From: Macrolepiota albuminosa
Taxonomy: Eukaryota; Basidiomycota; Agaricomycetes; Agaricales; Agaricaceae
Direction of reading: 5' to 3'
Length of the DNA stretch: 64,000 nucleotides
Assembly (NCBI GenBank): GCA_027475525.1
Contig: JAMWFC010000116.1
Location: 1,177,826 to 1,241,825 of the forward strand
The position numbers and the translations under genes were made by a program. Shown one piece after another: positions 54,950-64,000 of the stretch. Each line of letters begins with the position of its first letter. Within the stretch, counting starts at the first letter, position 1. The notes beneath the pieces are model-generated. The model worked only from the letters and a program-made list of their open reading frames with translations. It was not told the origin of the DNA and did no database searches.

Positions 54950-57900
54950 ACAGTGAAGAAGGTGAATGTTATAGGTACTCGCTGTCTCGACCTGCTGAAT
55001 GTTACTCTTAATTTTCTTTGGCTGAAGTTACTTTGATGATAGTTTTTTCTCCAGTTTGGAATAAGCGACCCCTTTCCACAACATGCATATCCTCATGACG
55101 AGATTAATACGGAGACTCAGCCTTCAAGATTGTTGCTATTAACCCGTTCATTGACGCTAATTTCAGCAAAGCACGAGACGCCCAACCAAAAGTTTCGCAC
55201 TAACACCATCAAGAGCGTAATGGCTTGTCGTTATCAGCAGAGAAGCATTATGAACTCGTTCTAGCCTCCTTATCCTTGTCCTCTCTGCGCCTTGCTTTGT
55301 GAAAGAACAAGTCAGCCGAATTTGAAACCCCCTAATGAAAGATCCAGATAATGCCGTACAACTTCTCTTTGTTCGGAAAATGGATGCATAACTATATGTA
55401 TGTACCTGGTCTTTTGGCGCAAGTTAATCCGGATTTGCCGTAACATGCAGGCAACCCGGCCTCGCATCGTTCACGTTTAGGGTGCGTCTATTGATAATTC
55501 TCGAGTTCTGCCTGGGTTTGCTTTCACGACATCTCTGCAACCCTGGTTTCTCGAAACCACGTGAATCCAAACGTCTTGCATGTTCAACTAACGCGGTAGA
55601 AGACCATTTCAGTGCCTTGAAGTTCGACCGCTTTTCTTCGCGGAGAGAACCTCTGGATTTTCTTCTTTTTCGTTATCATGTTTACACGACCGTGCCTTCT
55701 TTATTTTCCTTTTCCATTTTCCGTATACCATGCTATCGCAAGGGTTCTCATGCCGAAGTGCGAGACCCCTCGCACCTCCATTTGTCGTTCGGTCAATGAA
55801 ATCCTCGTCTCCATTGAGAGGCTGGCTTCGTGCGTGAAAAAATGCCGTGTATTCGGCAACAAACATTACCCCTCTCGGCCGCAGTATCCTCTCTCCGATC
55901 CAACGAGAATCGACGTGTCACAAGCTCCCTTTTGAAACCTTAAATCAAGGCTATCACAAGAAATTATCGACCATGTGCTCCCAGGCGCACGAAACGAGGG
56001 ATTTGTTTACGAATGACAGCATGCAAAATTCTCGTGACGCCGATGATGTGGTCATTTTTGATGCGCGCACATATTGGAATTCCCACGTACGATTGATGCC
56101 GTGAATTAACAGAGACAGCAGAACCGCGACCACCAGGCTGGTGTGTAATGGAACGACTGCAGCATGTGAGGACACCTGGCGCGCCACGAAGATCAGCACG
56201 AGATAAGTACGTTGGAAAATGAACACAATCATATCTACAAACGAAGCCCCTTTAGAGATTACGTCAGGTCACGTCTACGTATGTGCACCGAGTACACGGC
56301 ATCTGGCAACTGGATCTGCCGAATCAAGGTAGCGACCAACCACCGTCTAACTAACAATACCATCTAGTTCCGGAATCGAAACCTTGACCAATCTGTCCAC
56401 GCGCGCTGGCGCTGGCGCGTTCAATCACTCGCGATGGAAGCCCATCGCACACACCACGCGCATCCTCGCGATTTGCATATTCCAACGGCATGGGCCATAT
56501 GTGAGTCCGAGCCGGCTCCATGGCGCGCCACTCCTACGTACGTGCGCATCGCTATGTACATAGTCGCGGGCCCACCGGCATGGGTGTCATGTCTCCTCGG
56601 AGACGTCCCACCATCAATTGGGCACATCAATGGCACAAATTGACAACCACTCGGCAGTTCCATGGCGGATAAAAATAGCGATGCTGGCCATGGACATGTC
56701 ATTTGTCGTTGTCAGGTGGGAAACGGACCGCCGGCATCGTGACAAACGTGGCTGACCCATGGCTGCGAGTGAGCGAGCGACGACGACGACGACGAATCCC
56801 GCAGTCGAGTTGGGTCCGAGCGACTAACCTCTCGTAACCGATGGCTCCCTCCGTGAAAGACAAAAAGCAGCGGTTTGAAGGAGTTATCGGGTATGGAAAG
56901 GGCCGAACCAATGTCGGTGGACGCTAAAACCCATTCGGTTATGAGAGGTTCGACTGTAAGATAGATGCCTTGTTTTCCCTCCGTAGCGCGGCCGACGCAC
57001 GACGTGCATGTCATCCATCCGTTTCGACGCCAATGTCCGTCCGACGTCGAGGAGTAAGTATGTCCCACATTTTTGACATGTGTACCTTTGGACCCTGGAT
57101 GCTGGCTGACATGCTGTGCTGTGCCCTGTCCTGTCCTGTCCTGTCGTCGTTTCCCAGTCCACGGGTCACCATTCATCACATACACACATATGTACATGTA
57201 GGATCAGGGTGGCGATGGCGACGGAACTTTTGAATTTGATATGTATGTTATGTTTGTTTTGTACTCCTGGTACCTCGGCGTCTGTTTTTTTTGTTTTGTT
57301 GTTTCTGGCATATCTGCTTCCGTTCCCTCTCAGGCACCACGGCGGACGTGTGTCGGAGTTTTTGACAACTGTCTTTTACCTTGTTTTTTTTTCTCTTCTT
57401 CTTCTTCTTCGTAGGTTCGTTCCTCGCGCACGCACGACGAAAACAGCGGAGTGTTATTCTGGGTAGATGTCGGTGGAGCATGTGATGTATCGCACCGAGT
57501 CCCGAGTCCCGAGCTTTGTTCGGGTCTGTCAAGTTGGTTTCTTTTTTTTTCTTTTTCATGGAGCGGATCATTGTACGCTCGAATGGCGTCGGACGCCTGG
57601 AGACGGGTTATCTGTCATTCACGCGTTGGAGATTCATAATTGGGCTGTCACTTGTTGCCACCACATGAGCTAAAAAAGATTGACTTGGTGTACAAAAGAA
57701 AAAAAAAGAATTTGACGTAAACTTTATCAATCTTTTGTTTTTTTTTCTCTCTTTTCTTCCGGTTTGCTCGCAAGATGATTATTTCACGCGTTATGATCGT
57801 CGTTTTTTTCTTGGGTATCACGACGTGATCTACGTATACGAGGGGGTTGGGAGACAGATGCGACATAATCTCTTTTGTTCCCCGATTGACTCGGAATGCA

Positions 57901-58826
57901 TATGTGCAAACCGAACTGGCAAGTTCCGCGTGCGTACTTGCCATATACTCCCGAGATCGTCGCAAAACCACCTTGCAAGTGAGTCCTCGACGAGAGAGTT
58001 ACATATTCGAGTGCGTGCTCGGTGCCGGGGGGGGGGGTTTGAACGCGAAAGGCAACGTGCCTTGTTACTCATAGGGACATGGGTGTACCATGCACGATCG
58101 CTGAACCCTCGATCGTACGTCGTGGCCATGCGGCGTCTCGAGCGAGGGTACCTAGAGCTAAATTACTATGTAGGACAAGGAGACGGGTACCTAATTATGT
58201 ACACACTATCTACATAGCAGAGGGAGTGACTGGCCTTGGAGTTGAACATGAACCCTCGGGGTGTGGGGATTACGTTGTTGCTGAAAAGGGAGAGAGAGGA
58301 TACGTTTGGGTATCACAGAGAAGGCACGGGAGAGTCTGGATGTTGTTGTGCTGGGTGCTAGAACGGCAGAGGAAATAAAAGCTAGGGGATGCTGCAATGA
58401 TCGGCGATTACGCTCAAGATTCAGGGTCGTGAGGATGGCGTCAGTAAAAAAAGAAAGGAAAGCCTCGGGGGCAGTAGCCGGGGGATTGGACAGAGGAGTG
58501 CTGTTTATCTGACATGGATGGTTATGATTAGGGTTATGCTCGTGCACGTTTGTTGGACGGGAGGGTTGGGTGTGTGTGGGGGGACTTGGTGGCGTACATG
58601 ACTGGGTGAAGGATGACGCTGAGCGGACCGGAAGCCGAATGATTGGATGGGCCGCCGGAGAGGATTATCACGGGGGGACATGGATGTGCAATGATTGATG
58701 CACGGAGAAGGAGGACTTGGCAAGGACACGAGGGAATGATGTTTACGTGTAATGGATGATTGCGATTGGATCTGAGATCGCGGGACATAAGTAAATTTCT
58801 AGCGCACGTCGGCTCAGAACGCAGCC
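54950..58826. other. Long gene-poor interval upstream of the HSF-type gene
   Basis: About 3.9 kb. Open frames up to 161 codons exist on both strands but none has a domain, good start context or exon structure. Features seen: long T-rich and pyrimidine-rich runs at 57270-57410 and 57535-57560, a poly-A/poly-T pair near 57700-57760, and a run of ten G near 58026. Part may be the promoter and long leader of the HSF gene. A transcribed non-coding RNA cannot be excluded. Confidence 0.5.
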
Positions 58827-61042
58827 ATGAACAGCGACTATCCTCAGCGTCCCCAGTGGCCCAGTCACCTCCTCCCCCAGCAGGACTACGCTGCCTTTTA
58901 CTCCCGCCACGACTCGGCCCGCCCCTCCGCCCCCTCGTCCCTCGCACTCAACCTCTCCTCCCTCTCTGTCACGTCCCCGCCCTGTCCCTCTCCCCAGCCC
59001 GCCCTCGAGCCCTCGACTCCCGTCAGTCCCTCTGTCTACCCGCCCCAGCAGTACCAGTTCGACCCTGCATACGACGACCACCCCGCCTACGACAACCGTC
59101 GCACCCCCGGTCCCTCCAGGTCCTCCTCCGCGACCTCCTCCTCCTCCCACCTCGCCCGCAAGCGCTCCTTCTCCAGCACCCCCGTCCTCGAGGAGGAGAA
59201 CCTCCTCTACGACGAGGCCCGCGATGCCCCCATGGAGCTCGCGTCCTCCCAGCAGTACGACGACATCGACATGCGCTACTCCAGCAGCACCGCCGGCACC
59301 GCAAACGGCAGTCCCATCGACGGCAGCGACGGCACCTCCAGCGCAGACACTGACGCTGCCGTCATGGGCGCCGTCTCTGCCGTCGGGGGCAACATGAACG
59401 TGCTCGGCAAGCCGTTGGCCACCAACAACTTTGTCACAAAGCTATATCAGTATGTGTCTGCCCTCTCTCACGTCCCCCGTCTCACGCGCGCCCACAGAAT
59501 GATCAACGACGCCAAGTCGGCCCACTATATTGCGTGGACTGAGCTCGGCACCTCGTTTGTCGTCTCCAACGTCGGCGAGTTCAGCCGCAGCATCCTCGGC
59601 TCGCATTTCAAGCACAACAATGTACGTTACTACCTGCTGCACAGCATCTGTCAATAAACTGTGACTAGTTCTCGAGCTTTGTGCGTCAACTGAACATGTA
59701 CGGCTTCCACAAAATCAACCGGGTTTGTCGGCGCGCTGACTCTGATGAGTGACTGACTGACTGACTTTGGGGCACAGACACCGCGTGCACAGCGGACGTC
59801 GACAGACGCACAGACCTGGGAGTTTTCGCACCACAAGTTCCTGCGGGGACGGCCGGATCTGCTGGACGAGATCAAGCGCAAGGCGTTGGAACCTGATCCC
59901 GCGATGAAACACCGTGTAGAGCTGCCTGGCGAGGTGCGTGCGTTACGTCTGCGCGTCTCTTGCGCCCGATCGCCCTGCGCGGTCTCCCCCGATCGCCCTT
60001 GTGATCGATCGTGACTCTTCTTCTCAGCTTGACCCTGCACATGATTTGCGTTCACTTGCTGACCCCGTGCCATCCTAGGTCGCCGCACAGCTCGGCGCAA
60101 TGCGCGACGAGAACCGCCGTGTCTGGGAGCAGCTCAGTCTTGAGCGCAAACGCACTGACCGCCTCGTCTGTACTCTTCGCAGTCTCTGGGAGTTTGCTGC
60201 AACCAATATCGGTGGCCGTGCGTCTTTCTCTTTTGTCTTGTTCTCCCTCTCACATGCCCCTTGCAGTATCGCCCTTCCCCGACCTAAGTGACAACCCAAA
60301 CATCTACGTCACCTCCCCCGGCCTACAGTCCTCTGTCAACCCCGCCTCGTCAGCCCCCACACCAGGCCGATTTGCGCCCCCGCCCCTCAGTATGAACAAC
60401 GTCCACATGGGCAATCCCACGTCCCTCCATTCCATGCACAGTCCCAACAGCAACAGTCCCACCCAACCCGACTTTTCTGCGCCCCAGCAACAGGGCCAAG
60501 CTCAACAAGCCTCTTCTACCACCCCGGCTCCTGCTCTTTCCCGCCAACAGTCCTTCCAACACGTCTCATACCTCCGAGGTGATGCCTCGCCCCTTCCCAC
60601 CTCGCCTGGCTCATCCACTATGGAGATCTACGAAGAATCAGACGCGCCCTCACAAACACGTGGATCCACAAAACGCCAGCGCATATCTGCCGACGATGAT
60701 CTCCATCCCCACCCGCACGCACACTCACACGCGACGCACACACACATGCATGGGTCCGCCCCCCCTTCGGCGCACACGGACATTCCCCCGCCACCCTCGT
60801 CGCTCTCCTCGCCTGGGCAGTCGCTTCCCCGCCGGCCAAGTCGCGCACGCAGCGACAGCGCCCCGCTCGGGTATGGGTTTGGGAGCATGGGCATGGGCTG
60901 GGCTGGCGCCGGTCGCCCGAGGAGCGGCAGTGCGAGGGGTGTTGGCCTCGGCGTGCCGAATATGAGTATGACGAATGGTAATATTGGGGTCGCCCGAGGA
61001 GCGGCAGTGCGAGGGGTGTTGGCCTCGGCGTGCCGAATATGA
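58827..61042 (+). CDS. HSF-type DNA-binding transcription factor; C-terminus frame-shifted by a 77-bp duplication
   Basis: Six exons keep frame (58827-59449, 59498-59621, 59669-59722, 59778-59933, 60079-60217 and 60267-61042), giving 623 residues as sequenced. Residues 1-195 are Ser/Pro/Tyr-rich. The heat-shock-factor winged-helix domain occupies about 200-300: NNFVTKLYQMINDAKSAHYI, FSRSILGSHFKHNNFSSFVR and QLNMYGFHKINR, where FSSFVRQLNMYGF holds the DNA-recognition helix, then WEFSHHKFLRGRPDLLDEIK. A coiled-coil region (LGAMRDENRRVWEQLSLERK, about 325-370) would mediate trimerisation. The rest is Pro/Ser/His-rich with a basic KRQR and a histidine run. It is a nuclear regulator of the HSF/SFL1 type, and which subtype is open. 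An exact 77-bp tandem duplication at 60911-61064 throws the frame into an early stop, so the true C-terminus is probably different. Confidence 0.85.
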
Positions 61043-61064
61043 GTATGACGAATGGTAATATTGG
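60911..61064 (+). repeat. Exact tandem duplication of 77 bp inside the HSF-type gene
   Basis: 60911-60987 and 60988-61064 are identical, and the match is exactly 77 bases: the flanking base differs at both ends. Because 77 is not a multiple of 3, the second copy is read in another frame and ends in a stop at 61042. A glycine-rich frame beyond the repeat stays open to a TAG at 61173-61175 and looks more like the native C-terminus. Confidence 0.98.
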
Positions 61065-62261
61065 CCGAGGGGCGTGGGTGTGGGCATGGCAACGGGCGCT
61101 GGCGCCCAGACGGGGTTGGGGTTGGGAGCGTTGGGTGTACAGAGTACTGTTGGGGCTTCGACGGTGGGGAGATAGGAGATTAGGTGTGTGTGGAAGGGAG
61201 ATCTGCCTTGGCGTATCGCGCTGCCACGACGCGAGCAAGAAAAAAAAAGAAACATTCATGCGAACATTGGATACCCCGCTTCGTGGTTTTCACCTTTTAT
61301 TTGTCTGCTTTTCTTTTTTTTTTTTTTCTTCACGTTTGTCTTGTTTCGCTGTTCTTTGTTCTTGCGCTCTTCCTGCCATCTGTGTCTCTCGTCGGTCTCT
61401 GCTCCATCTCTCCATCTCTCCATCTCCATCTGTGCTATCATATGTACAACCCAACCCCATAGAGCTGCTTTCCTGCTTCACGCCTACACACCATACATAT
61501 ATACATACATACCATTTGTAGCGGTCAAAAACTACACCAAAGCAAAACCAACTTTAACCTTTCCTTGATTTTTTCTTTTTCTTTTTCTCCCCCTCCCTCA
61601 TTCCCTCCCTCCTTCATCCCCTTCCCCTTTCCCCTTTCTCCTTTCCCCTCACTACACTGTGTCTTTCTTCCTTCTGCTATCCATGCTGTTCAACGCACAA
61701 CGTCCCATCGATTGCTTTTTTTTTTCGTTCCCCTTCCCACCCCATCGACCAGCAACCAACTCCGTACTTGCCCCCGACCCCGAGTTCAACTTCGACTTGT
61801 AGTAGTAGTTGTACATAGTACCAGATTTTTTTTTGTATACCCCCCCACCCTCCCTGATTTTATCTGTTTCATTAACCCCCCCGCCACCCACCCACCCGTG
61901 ATGTAGAAATACGCTACGCAGATCGCGTCAGACGTCGAAAAAAGTGAGGTGGTTTTGGTTGTTTTTGTCATTACGTTGCATTGCATTGGACATGGGCGTG
62001 ATGTGATGTGATGTGATATGACATGATGCTACCTCCATTACTCCATTACTCCTCGTTTGCTTGATGCTTGATGGTGTTTCTTGTTTTTTTTTTCTTTTTC
62101 TTTTTGTTGTTTTGTTGTTTTCTTGTATAGCTTTGAGTCTCTAGTGTGTTTTATATACCCATACCCTGACCTGGTTTTTATGGACTTGTGTGTTTCGAAT
62201 TCACGTATGTAGGATTGAAATTGATTGATCGCTCCGGGCTTGGAGCTGCGGTGGCGGACGA
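61043..62261. other. 3' region of the HSF-type gene
   Basis: Strongly pyrimidine-biased sequence with a T run at 61315-61328, C-rich stretches at 61588-61650 and runs of short tandem words such as GTGATGTGATGTGATATG near 62000. Consistent with a 3' untranslated region and downstream spacer. Open frames here are low-complexity. Confidence 0.5.
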
Positions 62262-64000
62262 CGGTGGACGGTGGACGGGGTGCCGCTGATGGGTGATGGG
62301 GGTGCCGGTGATGGGTGATGGGGATGGGGATGGGTAACGAACGGGTAAGCAAGGAGGCGCCGCGCCGCGCTGCGCAGAGTTTACGACGTGATCGGGGTTC
62401 GGGGGGTTTATTTTGAATGCATACATGCTAGTGTATCCGATTATATATATCTTTCTTTGATTGCTTTTTCAACGCAGAGCAGAGCAGGGTGTTTGAATAC
62501 GAATTGGAACCTTGCGTTGCGAGCTCCTACTTTGACGAGTGGGGTTTTTTTGATTTTTTTTTTTTCTTTTGTGGGCTTTTTGGTTTGTATCTTGATCTGG
62601 ACCCCTCGAGCTCCTCAGCTTCCCCATCAGATCAGTGAGTACTGATGTGCTTATGTAGATGGTTTGGTCGACTGTGTTTGTGTTGTTTTTATCATTTCAT
62701 TTTTATCATGATGGTGTGAGTCAATTGTCGTCGCGCTGTGTCAGCTGTGGTCGCAGTCGGACTGCATATGCTCATGATGGAGACAGGACAAGAACAAGGA
62801 CAAGGACAGTCCACTGCGGTCGCGGTGGCGTCTGATTTTTTACGTATGGGATATCCGGGATGTGTCCCATCGGATCTGTTCTGTTCTGTGTTCTGGTCTC
62901 TTTTGTTGTGATTGTCGTGGATGCAGCTTGATGTATGTGACCGCGTATGACTCGTGTGGGCTCTGCTATCGTGGTTACTAGGACTTACAACAACGTTCCT
63001 GCTAGGGACGGTTTTTTGTATAACCCCCGGACATTCATTCTTTTTCCCTTTGCCTTTGGGATTTTACTAGCTGGCTGTCATGAAAGCCGACGAATGACTT
63101 TTTGAATTTTTGGCTTGTACCTCTGATCTATTGAATAAATGAATGAAAGAACTCTGTTTATACCGCCGGCAAGCCACGATACAGGGCTAAGAGGCGGGGG
63201 GAAAGTATAACTCCACTCCGAAGATTTTCTCTGTTTATACCGCCGGCAAGCCACGATACAGGGCTAAGAGGCGGGGGGAAAGTATAACTCCACTCCGAAG
63301 ATTTTATGTGGCGAGTGTAAGGCGCGGTCATGTCGCGAATGGCTCAGGCTCTGATCTATTGATACGATCTGTTTTTCCCAAGACTTCTGTCATCTAGAAT
63401 CATTTTAGCAGTCCCGGAAATGTCTACTGCGGTCCACGGGTAGCGTCTAATCTTACGTTACGCACGTTGTTACACCTGACATGAACTCCACTGGGTCTGC
63501 TCTTTGGGGTTTGCGATCATAGACATCAACGGCAGATAGGTTTTTTTTAAAATCGAGTGCGCTGTCGTCTCTGCGGATGGTGGCTCGACGACCGTGGCTA
63601 CTAGTATTTCCAATCACAAGGATCGTGGTTTGAATGCCGACATCTGTGATTTGGGGAGGTTCGTACATCACCCCGATGTTCTTTCGCCCCAGGGTGTTTC
63701 TTGTTTCCTATTTTTGGTCTCGTGCGGTGGAGTTCATCACCGTTTACCGCTGGGTATAGTACTTTGGATATCTTCTTCGCCAGCGCATCACTGTGGAGAC
63801 TCTGTCATCGACGGTGGCGTCGTAAACCCTGTCACCCTTGCATCCTCCTCCACTCGGGCATATTTTCTCCGTTTTTGGGCGTCGAAATCAAAACTGATCC
63901 GAGCGTGTCGGCGGAGCGCGCTGCACGTCTACTTTTACCATCATCAGCCATCAGCTTTGGATTTTATATTGTTCATGATTCGTATCATGTCAGACATATA
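62262..64000. repeat. Right copy of the long direct repeat
   Basis: Matches 1-1648 in the same orientation. It is 91 bases longer, mainly because of an exact 77-bp tandem duplication at 63152-63305, plus small insertions such as 8 bases near 62966. From about 63413 to the end it is identical to 1062-1648. The match runs to the last base of the window and so probably continues. Confidence 0.93.
63152..63305 (+). repeat. Exact tandem duplication of 77 bp in the right repeat copy
   Basis: 63152-63228 and 63229-63305 are identical over exactly 77 bases, with differing bases on both sides. The left repeat copy has the same segment only once (near 878). Third instance of this period in the window. 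Confidence 0.98.

Noticed and set aside
60618..61259. A 213-residue minus-strand protein over the HSF gene end
   Set aside because: It is antisense to the Pro/His/Gly-rich tail, and its internal repetition comes from the 77-bp duplication.

Overview
The window looks like nuclear DNA of a mushroom-forming basidiomycete (Agaricomycetes, probably Agaricales). Genes carry many 45-80 bp GT-AG introns. Families include DUF6533 and DUF6535 membrane proteins and Tnp2-type DNA transposons. A cluster of five tiny genes encodes CaaX-box lipopeptide pheromone precursors, as found at B-type (pheromone/receptor) mating loci.

Layout. 1-1648 is one copy of a repeat whose other copy is 62262-64000, downstream of an HSF-type transcription factor gene (58827-61042). 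3808-5926 and 16137-17796 are paralogous single-span membrane proteins that bracket a DUF6533 seven-span-like gene (7007-8506) and the pheromone cluster (9461-15042). The cluster holds three genes of one subtype and two of another, within direct and inverted repeat units. No STE3-type receptor is visible. A DUF6535 gene (18681-19664, minus) precedes a 100-base assembly gap (20299-20398). From there to about 41.9 kb is transposon-derived: a Tnp2-like transposase, a coiled-coil companion gene present twice in inverted orientation, a Ty1/copia element (29530-34941, minus) and a tyrosine-recombinase (DIRS-like) retrotransposon (about 34990-39467, plus). From 42 kb on is ordinary gene space: a small unknown protein, a frame-broken acyl-CoA dehydrogenase, an MFS transporter, pyridoxal kinase, a secreted Ser/Thr/Ala-rich protein, a hotdog-fold thioesterase, and the HSF-type factor after about 3.9 kb without a convincing gene.

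Most notable points: (1) the pheromone cluster, with two precursor subtypes, a shared promoter block and a conserved intron after the stop codon; (2) nearly every in-frame stop in four transposon coding regions is TGA where the family has arginine, with reading frames otherwise unbroken by indels, a CpG-transition decay signature; (3) three exact tandem duplications of period exactly 77 bp, which look like uncollapsed k-mer overlaps from short-read assembly, one of them shifting the frame of the HSF gene; (4) the terminal repeat 62 kb apart, diverged on one side and identical on the other, which may be two haplotypes joined in one scaffold. Points 3 and 4 mean gene order and copy number here should be confirmed with long reads.

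All family assignments come from reading motifs by eye; no database search was run.
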